Source: Triatoma infestans (taxonomy: Eukaryota > Arthropoda > Insecta > Hemiptera > Reduviidae). Taken from it: DNA of 64,000 nucleotides. The stretch covers positions 100,340 through 164,339 of the forward strand of contig JAAEAF010014516.1 in NCBI GenBank assembly GCA_011037195.1. The letters are read 5' to 3'. Shown here one piece after another: positions 11,093 through 22,380 of the stretch. Position 1 is the first letter of the stretch, and each line of letters begins with the position of its first letter. Both the position numbers and the translations under genes were made by a program. The notes beneath the pieces are model-generated. The model saw only the letters and a list, made by a program, of their open reading frames with translations, had not been told where the DNA came from and did not search any database.

Positions 11093-11275
11093 CAGTATAT
11101 CTGATATTTTTTCGGATATCCTGGTTCATATTGGGTCGTTAACCAGTTTTGGGTGTTCGCCCATCATCAGGATGTATTGATAAATAGAGTTAGTTCGTCG
11201 ACTAGCACAATGCAGTATGTGACTTTCCGGTCGATGATCACAATGAAGAAAATTATCGCGGAAAGAAATCTTTGA
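11093..11275 (+). mobile_element. Family A foldback element, divergent subfamily copy
   Basis: The blocks are TCTGATATTTTTTCGGATATC, GGGTGTTCGCCCATCATCAG, then the subfamily middle (GATAAATAGAGTTAG, GTCGACTAGCACAATGCA), the right arm TTTCCGGTCGATGATCACAA, and a decayed GCGGAAAGAAATCTTTGAT. It lies 330 bp from its closest relative at 10.6 kb in the same orientation. Local duplication or two insertions are both possible. Confidence 0.55.
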
Positions 11276-11279
11276 TTCT

Positions 11280-12080
11280 ATTATTCATTTTTTTTTTAAT
11301 GGAATTAAAAAACAAGTTTGTATAAAATGAAATTAGAACCATTAATAACTGTATATTATTTGCTTTTAATTCATTCGAATATTTTAATAATATATCAAGA
11401 GAAATAAATTTAAATATTTCTATTATAGTTAAAAAGTTAATTACAAAAATAGATTACAAGAATCTTTTGAAAGTTATTTCTTCCATTTGAAGAAAAATAT
11501 ACCTTAGCTTATTAGTGTTTTATCTCTAGGTTCTCCTTGCGCTTAAAATTTATATTTAGATTTAGGATGACTTATAGTGCAGTATATAATTAGAACGTTT
11601 ACGTCTCCCATGTTTATATTCTTAAAAAGATTCAGAAGTTAATAAAAGAACAGTTTTATTTCTCAATAGAAAAGAAAAAGCTGACAAAGAAATGAAAAAA
11701 AGTATGGGTAATTCTCAAGACTTTCTCTTACTGCAGTTCTCAACAGATAAATAAAACCTTTACTCTGAATTTCAGTTAAATAATTGTGTTCGACATTATC
11801 TAGTATGAGAACGTACATTCTACTGAGATAAAACTTTAGCGATAAGTGACTATCAACAGCTGCAAAACACTTAGATTTTCGGGTTGAGATCGTGTCAGTA
11901 ATTTGTTATAAACAGACATTTCGCCCAAATTGCAATTGGATTCTTCATAGTAGCGTCGCCTTGAATACCAAAGCTACACTGGCTAGAAACCCTCGCCTCT
12001 TTGCACGTAAATGACTGCAGATAGTGGGCGGGTCTTAACTTTCCTTTCCATGCATGTAAATGGCTGGCGGATGACGAGTC
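11280..12080. other. AT-rich stretch, nothing recognised
   Basis: No repeat family or coding motif noted. The last 150 bases become less AT-rich towards the Harbinger insertion site. Confidence 0.3.
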
Positions 12081-12259
12081 TAAAGGCCCTCTCAGACTAT
12101 CAGTAATATTGTAATGATGGGATACTGACAGTATTCCGACTATTTACCCTCATACTGTTCAGTCAGTAATCAGTACTCAGTCACTTTGTAGCCTCGACTT
12201 GGTTTGGGTCACTTTTCAGTCAAAGTAAAAAGTTTAAAATTTAAAAACAATAAAAAAGG

Positions 12260-12403
12260 CGTAGGATGAAAGAATGGTTGTTAAAAAGAAATGAATTTGG
12301 TCATTTGAACCCATTAAATGATGTTAAAGGAAGTGACCGATTACCGCAATTACTTCCGCATGAATAGTGAGACGTTCGACGAATTATTAAAACTTCCTTC
12401 CTG
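12260..12403 (+). pseudogene. Harbinger (HARBI1/ALP1-like) protein N-terminal remnant
   Basis: The frame starting near 12266 reads MKEWLLKRNEFGHLNPLND. After a frameshift it continues as DYRNYFRMNSETFDELLKL. W-L-x-K-R followed by YRNYFRM...TFDELL is the usual N-terminal signature of Harbinger-derived nucleases, just upstream of the DDE domain. The catalytic residues lie beyond the point where the sequence ceases to be coding. Assignment is by motif resemblance to the known family. Confidence 0.6.
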
Positions 12404-12939
12404 AAATTGCTCCTCATAGTATTAATTTTTTTTTAAATCATCAATTGTCCCGTTTTTATTAACTTGATTATAAACTGTGCACAACTTTATATATGCAGCC
12501 TTTTTTCTATCCCGGTCACTATATTCCTATAATGAAGAGTTCCACAACTCTGGTAAATCGCGATAAGTATGAATGAATTCTATCATTAGTTTTCTTTCTG
12601 ATTTCTAGACTTCCTCAATTTTTCATTCTTAAATTCCATTTGGAGAGATGCTTCCGCCATGGTTCCGTGCACTATACTGATAAGATACTGTCAATACATC
12701 CCTCATACTATCAGTAATTCATCAGTATACGACCACGCCCACAATATTGATGGAATACTTTTGATCAGTAAGTGCCCTCACACTATCAGTAATTATATGG
12801 ATGTGTGGATGGAGAGAACTGGTTTTGTTTGATGAGTTAAGAAGAAGACTTGGTTAACACTGGTTAACTGATATATTAATAAAAAGACGCAGATTGCCTG
12901 GACTTTACAATGGATGAATGTGTAAAGTAGAATGGTATG

Positions 12940-13385
12940 AGAATGACACGTAGCGAATGGATGTACTGAACTGATTTCAACTGTGTGTATATGGACTGTC
13001 CGTCGCTGTATTTATACAGCTTCTCCCACTCCAGTCCGAGAGAGTGGTTGAGCTTCTCTTTGCTCTCTTTGGTTGCTGAGCTTCTCCGTGGACGCATTTC
13101 GAGTCAATGTCATACATGGTAGGCAACAAGTCAGATCTTCAGTTACTAATATTGTACGAACTTCTTTTTTTAATATTAAGAAAGCAAACATTTGGCTCGC
13201 AGCAGTTACAAAGCAGAATGGCACGTAGCGAATGGATGTACTGAACTGATTTCAACTGGTTTAACTGTGTTTATGGACTATCCGTCGCTATATTTATACA
13301 GCTTCTCCCACTCCAGTACGAGAGAGTGGTTGAGCTTCTCTTTGCTCTCTTTGATTGCTGAGCTTCTCTTGCTGTTACAGTAATA
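12940..13385 (+). repeat. Direct repeat of a ~160 bp module inside the Harbinger element
   Basis: Copies at about 12940-13092 and 13217-13385 share CGTAGCGAATGGATGTACTG, GATTTCAACTG, TATTTATACAGCTTCTCCCA and GAGAGAGTGGTTGAGCTTCT. The second ends GCTTCTCTTGCTGTTACAG. The same GAGCTTCTCT/GAGAGTGGTT module recurs as an inverted array at 29.46-29.70 kb. TATTTATACAG is TATA-like and could have served as an internal promoter. Confidence 0.75.
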
Positions 13386-13437
13386 CTGACAATATCCATT
13401 TAATATTGGCAGTATTACTGATAGTCTGAGGAGACCT

Positions 13438-14248
13438 TAAGTCTCATCCCCCATAACTCTTCTGTCAATGTTGAAGCTTGTTATGCTCCGGCATACACTT
13501 AATCGTTTTTTTCTTGCCTTGCCTTTACTTAGACGGAGTCCATCATGTCTATTTACAGTGTTTTCTTGTTTCTCAATTAATGCTGCCTCTCTTACGACAG
13601 GTAATAGTTGACAAGGGCTTTCCCACTCTGTTTCTTGCCAGTGATGCATTGGTATTCAAAGCGACACTACTCAGAAAAAATCTATTGCAATATGGGCGAA
13701 AAGTCGGTTTATAAAGAACCAAACCCATGATTTGCATGAGAATGACCTGAAGAAACGTAAATGATCATATCATTAGCTTCCCAAGAGTCCCATCCAAAAC
13801 AGATTTTACCGAAAAATGATTCAAACAAATGATGGATTTATTTATGAGTAGCATGAATACCAGTATTAATGAGATTGTTGGGCTGTTATTCAGCAAATGC
13901 GAAACATAGAAAAAACTATGCATTCAGGGTAACCAACTTTCTTCAAATTTGGAATTTTTCGTTTCTAATTTTAACCAAGATGAGCAATTGAAAATGTATT
14001 GAAAAGGTAATATTTTGGGAACGCATAACATCACAATTCCATCAGGACTCTCCTAAAATAAAGTTCCCAGAAAAATGTTTCAAATAAAAACCGATAGGCA
14101 GATTGCACCAATCAGGGTCGGATTTAGACATAAGGACAAAGTATAGATAAGTTAGAGCTTTTGTGTTGGGAAAAACCTCACAAATTTGATAATATTAAGT
14201 TCTGCTTACAAATTTTTTGTTAAAAAAAAAAAGAATAAATAAAGTTTA
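13438..14248. other. Intergenic stretch with faint family B traces
   Basis: Near 14050-14130 AAAGTTCCCAGAAAAATGTTTC and AAATAAAAACCGATAGGCAG echo the family B core (GAGAAATGTTTTAAATAAAAG). The rest shows nothing recognisable. Confidence 0.3.
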
Positions 14249-14312
14249 GGGAAGGGATTAGCTCAGCGATAACGTGCTGGACTCCCATGCGGAAGTCTGC
14301 GATAGAAAGTTA
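14249..14312 (+). mobile_element. tRNA-like SINE head (family C fragment)
   Basis: GGGAAGGGATTAGCTCAGCG carries the tRNA A-box type sequence, followed by GTGCTGGACTCCCATGCGG, the anticodon-arm region of family C. The B-box and the body are lost. Not a tRNA gene: the T-arm is absent. Confidence 0.6.
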
Positions 14313-14519
14313 CTTTACGTGTATTTAGCTATTTTAATATTCACATACCAAATGAAACTCTAAACTTGAATAAAACTTTACTCCAAAAAATTTTTTAGAT
14401 TACAGCTTTACTCATCCCAAATCCGGCCCTGAATGCAATATGTATATGGAAATAACTTTCCTCTTTTAGTCGTGGAAATAGTCCAATTAATTCATAATAT
14501 AGTAAACGTGGGGAAAATG

Positions 14520-15085
14520 GTACACTTAATATGGATGGGTTAGAGTACACTCAGGACTACAAGAGAATGAAATAGCACATTATTAGGCAAAGGAGGCAAT
14601 TAATTTATTGAATGAGTGACCTAACATCCTCTCATTAAATCTTAAGTCAAGGCAGTATGCTATAGCGATTGGGAAAAAGAATACAAGCAATACAAGGGAA
14701 AACGAAAATTTTATATGTCGCTGCAATCAACAATACCATAGAAACCCTGTTTTTTTTTAGGTACAACACTACAAATAGGGGATTCTACAGTACAATCTGT
14801 TGACTTAGATTTAACTACAATATGTACTCCTCATTATCTGGCCACGATTGGTTGTGATATATACTCTCATTGTAGATATGAAACCAACACAATCGCAGAT
14901 GCAAACCATCTCATATTGGACTATAAAAAATATAGTAGGAGAGAATTCGACTCTTGTCGTTTTAATTAATCTAACTATTTTCAAGCTATTTCCCAACTGT
15001 TCAGTGTTCCAATATTGAGACGTTGTAAAAGAAAGCAATAAATAGCCTCCAATGTACTCCTCAACACTTAAGAATTAGGGCTCGT
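14520..15085 (+). pseudogene. Jockey/I-type LINE remnant: RNase H end and C-terminal Cys/His region
   Basis: Pieces in shifting frames read WVRVHSGLQENEIAHY, stop, AKEAIN, which is the last RNase H motif (usually WIPGHSGIxGNExAD..AKEA). They continue into LATIGCDIYSHCRYETNTIA and NHLILDYKKYSRREFDSC, matching the usual ending in which a C-x-C/H-x-C motif precedes the final tail. Several stops and frameshifts make it dead. No poly(A) tail or TSD was found. Confidence 0.6.
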
Positions 15086-16370
15086 GGCTGGGTATGTGTT
15101 ATATTTTTTATCTATCCCTTACAATCCCCGCATTCATTTCTCTCCAAAGTTAAGGGCTTATCTGTTAAGAAGGTGTCAGCCACATAATTTCTCCCTCTGG
15201 CTTTAAGAAAATAAATCAACATTCGCTTTACACCGTCTTAACTTATTATAGATATTACAGATAATAATTTCATAACAGTTTTTTAAAATTTATTTATTGT
15301 AATTATTATTAAGAAGTCAAATTTTTTTTTTTAAAAAAAGTAATTAAAAAATATGTAATATTTATGATTTTTTGTAGAGGAGTGAAGAAACTAAAAATAT
15401 CTATGTGTCTATTTGCGCAACGAATGCAAGAATATAGAGATAATGATCTTAGTAGGGATAACTTTGATAACTACTTTTCAAATTTAATTTATACATCCTT
15501 GCATAATAATTTTTAGTAAAATTATTTAATATGTACATTTTTTTAACATATGAAATCATACTTGCAGATGATAAACTGAGATTATTATTATTTTTGTTTT
15601 ATTGTTACTTTTTTATAGTTTATTTTTTTTTCCACATGATTTCATTTTCGACTGAGGATTTCTTACAAGTATCAAGGGTGACATGCACACTAATCACATT
15701 TTATGATATTGCATTATTTTTAAGAACAAATAAAGTGTAAAAATTCAATTAAATTGTTATTCTGCTTCAATGCGTTAAGTGTTTGAGACATTTCTGTTTT
15801 AGCTGCATTACAATATTAATAAAACAAAGAAAGTGGTTTATTATTTTACTTATATAATTTGTCTTTGGGGCTTGTCACTAAAGCAAACTACTTTAATTAT
15901 AAAAAATATTTCTAATTATGCAAACATTAAGCATAAGTTTTTTTTAATATATTTACCTAAGTTTTTCTTTTACTATCAAGCCTAGTTAGACGATGATGGC
16001 GAAGTAAGTGAAACAATCTTAGATCTAAGACTGCCAAGCCCAAATGAAAAATATCCAGCAGTTTTTGGTCGATTCTGGAACAAAAATTTAAACTGTTTAA
16101 AAATCTGTCTGTTTAAAAATTGTTAAATTTAAAAATGTTTAAATGGGCTTGGCATAAATAAAAACAGGCATAAAGATAGTAGAGGTTATTATGTGTACCT
16201 GAGTGTAACTGGTATGAGAGCGCTCTTCGCAACTAAAGCTTGTAGCAAATTTTAACCTAACCGATAGGTCCCTAGAAACATTCTAAACACAGTTTTTCTT
16301 GAAATATCTTTTATAGAATTGTAACTGTGCACTGGATATTTTAAGTTTTTAAAGAAAATCGTTGTAGCTG
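15086..16370. other. AT-rich stretch, nothing recognised
   Basis: T-rich open frames such as 15531-15740 look like low-complexity chance. No repeat family was noted until the family B copy that follows. Confidence 0.35.
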
Positions 16371-16489
16371 GTTTCGAGAAAATTCCATAAAACTCAAAAA
16401 CCTATTCTGTAAAGTCACACTTGCTGTTAACCAATTTTCTTCAGATTTTAAAATTTTATCCATGCTTCTAATGTATAATAATATTATAT

Positions 16490-16554
16490 GTCACAGATAT
16501 TTTCCGAGATATCCTGCTTTCCAGCGCTGCGGAACCAACCACAACACCAAATAT
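16490..16554 (-). mobile_element. Family A foldback fragment nested in family B
   Basis: TCACAGATATTTTCCGAGAT, then CCTGCTTTCCAGCGCTGCGG and AACCAACCACAACACC. This is the unpaired end of family A (TTGTGGTGGTTGGTTCCGCAG) on the minus strand, joined to a short arm remnant. Its position inside a family B copy dates it after that insertion. Confidence 0.6.
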
Positions 16555-16897
16555 TACATTATGTATGGTAAAAACCATACATTGTGGTAATACTTTAGTG
16601 GGAAACATAACGCTACTTATTCTCTCAGAACCTTCAAAAATACAATTTTTTGGGGAAAAATGTTTCAAATTAAAGTAATAGATATGTGCATTCATAGACA
16701 GTATAAAGAAGTTTAAAGAAAATTGCGAAAAAGTAAAAAAATAAATAAATTCAGTAAAGTCACACTTAGGGTTGATGGATTTTGCCCGAAACCTTTGTGT
16801 CTGTTGTGATGTTTAGTATCTAAACGGAATACCAAGTTTGAGGTTCCTGTTATTTTTCGTCTTTGGGATATTTTGTTAACATAAATACAAAAACCCA

Positions 16898-17100
16898 CGG
16901 GGGTGGGTGTTGGTGTAGTGGTTATGAGTATGGACTTGTAAGTGGGAGGACCCCAGTTCGATTCCAGTGTATAACTGCTAAATTTTATATTTGTTTAAAA
17001 AATGTTAATAGTAAAGTAGGTGCTTCCGCCCCCCGTCTACGACACCTAATTTGGTAGTTGGACGTTAAGTCCGCCTGAAAATATAGGCATTACTTTACCA
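16898..17100 (+). mobile_element. Second tRNA-like SINE type
   Basis: GGTGGGTGTTGGTGTAGTGG is A-box-like and AGTTCGATTCC is a near-perfect B-box, at roughly tRNA spacing. The body continues TAGGTGCTTCCGCCCCCC and GACACCTAATTTGGTAGTTG. The head differs from family C. A related body (CACCTCCGCCCATGATACCTAA) occurs near 19.17 kb. Confidence 0.6.
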
Positions 17101-17305
17101 CATACACACACCATTCGCTAGGAACATTTGTGTTATTTTATTCAAGAGACCTCAAAATATATATTTTCGTTTAAATCTCAATTTTGAAAATTTGATACAA
17201 TCGCAATATACTTAGGAATAGGAGAAAGTAAAAAACATAATTTCATGCAAAAATTAGAAATTGTAGATTGTTGTAGCGGATTACTGTACTTCAATCTGAA
17301 AGATC

Positions 17306-17507
17306 TATTGTGCTCCCCGGAACCTTCTCAGTGCACTGCCGGCCTTCGAGCAGTGTTCTCTAGGCAAGAAACATTCCCCATCACTGGACAGTAAGCTGTA
17401 GAGGCTTCTAGGAAGAGAAAATTTTAAGGACAGCATGCTGGAATTGATTAAGGACCTCCGCGTTGCTAGTCCAGTGCGCTACCACTGAGCTAATCCCTTC
17501 CTTCTCC
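17306..17507 (-). mobile_element. Family C tRNA-derived SINE
   Basis: Reading the minus strand: GGAAGGGATTAGCTCAGTGG (A-box), a GCGCACTGGACTAGCAACGC arm, a decayed B-box, then the body with AGCCTCTACAGCTTACTGTC and CACTGAGAAGGTTCCGGGGA. It is joined on its 5' side to segment E (17508-17700). The same C-E junction recurs at 58.07 kb, so the pair moved or was duplicated as a unit. Confidence 0.75.
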
Positions 17508-17700
17508 CTTGTCTTACGCCAATTAACGAGGGACGGAGACCCTAGTTTGTGTACTGTGTTTGTCCTTGTCTGTAAAGTGTAGAGTGTATGTAGTTTATGT
17601 GTATTGTGTACTGTTCTGACGAAGTTCATGGAGTACTGAGCTGTGGGTAGGTAATCCGAGGGGTCGCTACTCCCCAAGTATCTGCATGCACAGAACCCCC
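17508..17700 (-). repeat. Segment E, adjoining the SINE
   Basis: About 190 bp containing CTAGTTTGTGTACTGTGTTT, CTGTTCTGACGAAGTTCATG and GGGGTCGCTACTCCCCAAGT. It occurs again at 58076-58720, where a family D element interrupts it. This copy therefore serves as the empty site for that insertion. Origin unknown; it may be the 5' part of a longer composite SINE. Confidence 0.6.
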
Positions 17701-19065
17701 TTTACGTGCAAAAAAATTCGAAACAGACACAGAAATTATTCTTTTATGAATGATCTTATATGATCTATTAGTTGGATTCAAATTATAATTTCATTGGCAA
17801 AGGAACCAACTATTATTATATATTATATTATTATTGTAACTAATATTGTAATGATTCTGTCACCATATAAGATACATTAGGACCATTTCGAATTTAAAGA
17901 AAATTGATTAATAGGAAATGTGACTTTACAGAAAAAGTTTCTAGTTTTAGAATTTTCTCAAAGTAGGCTACGATTTCCCTTAGACTTTGAATACTAACTG
18001 CACAGATATAGAGACTTTTATTTTAAATGTTTTCTGGTAAAATTGATTTTAGTGGAGTCATCTGTGAGTTAGATTGCAAATTGTATCAGGTTTGTTCAAT
18101 GTTATTATTTACTTATTTGCTATAAAGCTACTGCTTTGTACCAGATCTTTTTAAAAATAAAAAATTTGAGAATTTAAAAATATTTATTAAAAGTTACAAC
18201 TTAGTATTTGTTAATAGTTCATGCAGGTGTATACTTTAGTGGAATACTAGAAATAATAAACGATAGGTGACGTTTTAATTTATACTGTATTTAATCAGGC
18301 GTTTGAAAAGATTATTATATGTATGACTGAAGATTCCAAGAATTCCCATGACGATGTATGAGTCATGAACTTTCAACAACTAACCACAATATAAACTATA
18401 ATACTAATTAGCAGATTATCTGAAGCACTGAACTGAAATAAACAAAAAAAATTATCTTATTTAAAATAATCCTTAACTGCAATAGCTGATTTAATACAAA
18501 TTATTTTTACTTTTTTTTTTAGTAATGTTCAGCTACATTATATCTCTTTCATGCGCACAAAGTGACAGCCGAGACTAACTCATCATCTGAGGAATTATAA
18601 AATAACAGGTTTAGAGAACTCCCGGAGGTCGGAGAGCATTTTACTGGGGGAGGGATTAATAATTCATTTCATTCAACCAATTGATATATCTAATTAAACG
18701 TCATATGCAATATCTCTTTTTAATACTGTAAAATAGATGTTAAGGTTCTGTCATAAAAAAAAAAACTCTTTTTAAATTTTCACTGACGTTTCGGCAAATT
18801 TATTGCCTTCTTCAGGGTAAAAATTTGTTGTTAGAATTTCTTAAAAACTTGAGTATAACTTGTGATATTCCATAACCAAGTGTTCTATGTTATTTTTAAT
18901 GTTTGTTAACTATGCTTTTAATGTTAATTAACTATGTTTTCTCGAAACTTATTTACTAAAGCTGTCTCAGTTTTGGACTAGATATCAATGGATATTTCAC
19001 ATTGTTCGATCCTTGTTCATGTCTATGTGAATAGGTTAAAAAACAATTGGACACATCGATGGCAG
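17701..19065. other. AT-rich stretch with one dispersed-repeat fragment
   Basis: At about 18720-18830, GTAAAATAGATGTTAAGGTT is followed by ACGTTTCGGCAAATTTATTG and CCTTCTTCAGGG. A related piece lies in the intron at 5745-5860 (GTAAAATGGATGTTGAG..., TTTGCCGAAACG). Otherwise nothing is recognised. Confidence 0.35.
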
Positions 19066-19205
19066 CAAAGCTGAGGTGTGTTATTCGGTTCGATTTCTGG
19101 TCTTGGCCAGGGATTTCGATTGAGTAATGATTATTAAAATGAATAAAATATAGTAAACGATCTTTGTTATCCACCTCCGCCCATGATACCTAATTCTCTG
19201 ACAAT
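19066..19205 (+). mobile_element. Second-type SINE, decayed copy
   Basis: AAAGCTGAGGTGTGTTATTC, then GGTTCGATTTCTGG (B-box-like), and later CACCTCCGCCCATGATACCTAA. The end block parallels the SINE at 16.9 kb (GCTTCCGCCCCCCGTCTACG, ACACCTAATT). The A-box is not convincing. Confidence 0.35.
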
Positions 19206-20035
19206 AGCGGTACTGCTTAACTCTATTCTCAAAAAAAGTAACAACCTTGTTTTGAAAATTGCCAGAAACACTAGTATTTCGTTAGAAGCAGAGTGAACTA
19301 CTTTGAAAGAATTCAATAAATTCATTTGATTACATCCCTTCTTTTAGATGAGCAGCTTCAGAATATTCATTTGATAATGTACTTTAAAGTGAAATTCTAT
19401 AGAATCAAAGGAGTCATACAAAACTTACTATAGTAGAAAGTCATTTTTAATGCATAAGAGTGGAGTTGCACACTTCCTTGTGTGCAATTGTCTATGTTCG
19501 TGTTAATTACACGCAATCACAAAAGAATCAAAGAAATAAGAAGTACAAAAGATCTAAGAGATTTTCAAAAGGGACAAATTGATGTTGACGATATTGAAAC
19601 TTCTTATACAATACAATGACAAGTGTCATGTTGGTTAGGGTCCACCAAATACCAACCAGCCAGTATAATAGTTTTCCTGTATAGCAATACACACACTTAC
19701 CTGACATCAGGCCAAAAACCATCAAAGCTGATTTGACCGACAAAGCAGTATTGCCGACAAAAAGACTTACAACGCCGATTTGTAAAGGATATAGGGAATT
19801 TTTGGATTTGACCTGCTTTTACTTCCGCTTGAGAGAATTTTTTTTTTTCAAATGCAACAATTAGTTTACAAGAAATAGTATTTTTAATAATAAAAATTAA
19901 AAACAGATTTATCTACAATTTGTTTGTTTTCTCTAACTGGGGGAAATAGGATCTTGTCTTGAATTTTCGAAATTCAGTTTTCATCACAAAACATAAGTGA
20001 GAATCCCGGAGTATATTAAAAAAAAAAAAAAAAAT

Positions 20036-20890
20036 CCGGTGTGAAACACTCACACAACTTTCTCTTACTCCTGTTCTCAAAATGATAATTGACAAATGTT
20101 ATAGTTTGTGTACCAAATTTAAAGAAATTCGTCGAAAACTGAAAAACCTGTTCGTAAAAGGGTACTTCCGGTTTACTAATTCTCATAAAACTCGGAATTT
20201 TGGCCATCTATTTATTTCTAGTTAATTTTGTTTGTGTGATAGAATTATATAATCAACTATGATAGCAATTTAGAGGAAGCTGTAACCCCACCCCACTCCT
20301 ATAAGTGCCCTTAAATGAATTTTCTCAGAGAAATGTTTTAAATAAAAGATGTAGATCATTGCATGTTTGGTTTATACACGATGTTTCAAAAAAATCGTCG
20401 AAGCCATTTTTGAGAAAATTGCGAAAAAATGGAGAAATCATTTAGTAAAGTGTTAAAATAAACGCACTTCCGGTTATCCGATTTTTTCAAACTCGGAATT
20501 TCAACAACATGTTTAATTCTAATTAACATTATTAAGCAGGCAGAATTGTCTAATAAAACGAAATAGCACTTTAAATGAAGACCTAACACCACCCCCCATG
20601 AAAAGTGCCCTTAAATGAATTTTCCTGGAGAAATGTTTTAAATAAAAGTTGTAGCTCTTTGTATATGTAGTTGATATACCAGGTTTACAGAAAATCGTCG
20701 GAGCCATTTTTGAGAAAATCGTAAATGCGTAAAAAAACCAACTAGTAAAGTGGTACTTCCGGTTGAGGAATTTTGGCAGATAACGTATTGTCCCATGGTG
20801 ATACCTAAACGGAATATCGAGTTTAAGCTACCTACGGTTTTTCAATTTTGAACTTTGCTGTTCACATACATACACACATACACTGTGTAC
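20036..20890 (+). mobile_element. Family B repeat, long form (three modules), 3' end missing
   Basis: Starts GGTGTGAAACACTCACAC then AACTTTCTCTTACTCCTG. Three diverged modules follow, each ending in a TACTTCCGGTT or CACTTCCGGTT block (near 20165, 20465 and 20755). Modules two and three repeat CCCTTAAATGAATTTTC, GAAATGTTTTAAATAAAAG, AAATCGTCGGAGCCATTTTT or close variants. It stops after ACATACATACACACATACAC, so the terminal hairpin is lost. No coding potential. Confidence 0.75.
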
Positions 20891-21051
20891 TTAATGCTAC
20901 GATAAAATTGTGGAATTTTTCTTAAAACTTGCCATTTTCACTCTGTTGCATATAAAGAGAGAGGTGTTGGGATGTACGTACCACGCCGGGCTGTTGTCAG
21001 GTGATTTACATTGTAGTCCTAAATGTCTTAATATTAAATAAATAATCCCTA

Positions 21052-21523
21052 GGGCAAGGTTAAAAGTTCTCGGCCTACCCCATAGATGGCACTGCTACAA
21101 ATGAAATTATTGTTTCCTTATGTTGGCACACTTGTTGCAAAAGTAAATAGCAAATATGAATTTGATCAGACAAAATAGTTTGTTTTATAAGGCTCATTGA
21201 AGTGTGTTCCATGTTTTTGACAAAATGAATAAACTTGAATACCGTTCTGTCATAAAATTTTACGTTTTGGATGGTTTATCGGCAACAAAAATTCATTCAA
21301 AGTTGGTGAAAGTGTAAGAGGAGTGTGTACCTTCATTAACAACAGTAAACAAAAGTTGGCAGCTGAGTTTAAACGTGGGCGCACATAGATTGAAGATGAT
21401 ACACGTGAAGTACGGCCAAAAACTGCAACAATGTGGTTCTAGATGATCGAATAAAGGTGTATGAGATAACTAAGGCTGTAGGCATTTCAGAAGAAAGTGT
21501 ACCGCACATTCTCTCTTATCAAA
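21052..21523 (+). mobile_element. mariner transposon, 5' part
   Basis: The end GGGCAAGGTTAAAAGTTCTC, preceded by TA, matches the TIR of the mariner at 37.5-39.1 kb. An ATG at 21225 opens MNKLEYRSVIKFYVLDGLSA followed by TKIHSKLVKV and a stop. This is the N-terminal helix-turn-helix of a mariner transposase. Further broken pieces follow until about 21523, where a family B fragment begins. The catalytic region is missing. Confidence 0.75.
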
Positions 21524-21559
21524 TAAATAACATATTTCGGAGAAATTTTTAAAAAATAA

Positions 21560-21772
21560 AACTCTTTTTGTGATTAGTCGGTATGTTAAGTTTAAAGAAA
21601 ATCGAAGGAGCCGTTTTCGGGAAATTGCAAAAAACTGAAAATTCTGTTCAGTAAAGTGGTACTTCCTCGAACGATTTTGGCCAAAACATTATCGTCGCGT
21701 CCTTTGGTAACCTAAACAAAATATCAGGTTTTTAGCAATTTTCCGTTTTTGGGTTATGGTGTGCACATCACC
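21560..21772 (+). mobile_element. Family B fragment
   Basis: AAGTTTAAAGAAAATCGAAGG, AGCCGTTTTCGGGAAATTGC, CAGTAAAGTGGTACTTCC and ACCTAAACAAAATATCAGG are the last module and start of the 3' part. Both ends are lost. Confidence 0.6.
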
Positions 21773-21799
21773 CCCCCCCTACCAGCCACAGACCGATTT

Positions 21800-22380
21800 C
21801 GAAAACCTTACTGCCTTCCTTTCTGTTTAAATTTTCTATTTTGGGAGGGGGGCTCAAACCCGCTTGTACTTCCTTTACTTTTTATCTCTCCTGTTTTATT
21901 TTCTTCTGCCTTAAATAAAGTCTTTAACTTTTTTCTTTTCCTAACGTAACCCTCACTTGCTGTTTTTGTCACCAGACGGAAGAATCCGCAACTAAATCTT
22001 CTCTGTAACATTCTAATTCTTTCTTTAATAGCCTTTCACATTCATCATCGAACCAGTCCTCTCTCTTCTTTCGCTTCTATTCACACAACATTTCTGTTAA
22101 TGCTGTTAAGGATCTTCTCAACCCCTCCCACCTTTGTTCTATGTCCGGATCAACCAGCTCCGACCGCATGTTCACTCTTTTTCTGTCGTCTCTAATTCTC
22201 TGCTTTGTGTCTTCCAGTTTTAATCTGTTGTCATTATTGATCATCCATATTTCTTACCTTCCTCTTGACCTGGCTGTTAGCTTTTGGCAGTGCTTTGCCT
22301 TCACCATAAATTGATCTGAGCCGCATTCGTTATATTTCGTATATCTGATGCGTACCTATCATCTATGTGGATATAACGGC
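21800..22380 (-). pseudogene. Non-LTR LINE remnant: endonuclease end and linker to RT
   Basis: On the minus strand NECGSDQFMVKAKHCQKLTA matches the last motif of APE endonucleases (GSDHxxVxAK), with the catalytic His replaced by Gln. Downstream comes KREDWFDDECERLLKKELEC, which resembles the WFDEEC linker before the reverse transcriptase, and then LQRRFSCGFFRLVTKTASEG. Stops interrupt it. The RT is not present. Confidence 0.55.

Larger units (their letters stand above)
12084..13437 (+). mobile_element. PIF/Harbinger DNA transposon (degenerate)
   Basis: A 1354 bp element with matching ends. The left end reads AGGCCCTCTCAGACTATC and the inverted right end AGGTCTCCTCAGACTATC; both continue CAGTAATA. 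It is flanked by TAA at 12081-12083 and 13438-13440. A 3 bp TWA-type duplication is the family hallmark. Internal copies of the end motif (CTATCAGTAATT near 12706 and 12786) look like subterminal repeats. A broken Harbinger-like reading frame lies at 12260-12403. The right half holds two direct copies of a ~160 bp module (12940-13092, 13217-13385). The nuclease domain is gone, so it would need transposase from elsewhere. Confidence 0.75.
16380..17236 (+). mobile_element. Family B repeat, old copy with two nested insertions
   Basis: Core blocks in family order: TTCTGTAAAGTCACACTTGC, GGAAAAATGTTTCAAATTAA, AAGTTTAAAGAAAATTGCG, TTCAGTAAAGTCACACTTAG, ATCTAAACGGAATACCAAG, then ACACACCATTCGC and TACTTAGGAATAGGAGAAAG. 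It is interrupted by a family A fragment (16490-16554) and by a second tRNA-like SINE (16898-17100). The nesting makes it one of the oldest copies here. Confidence 0.6.

Noticed and set aside
15531..15740. Membrane protein gene from a Phe/Leu-rich frame
   Set aside because: T-rich low-complexity DNA yields such frames by chance; there is no promoter, splice or homology support.
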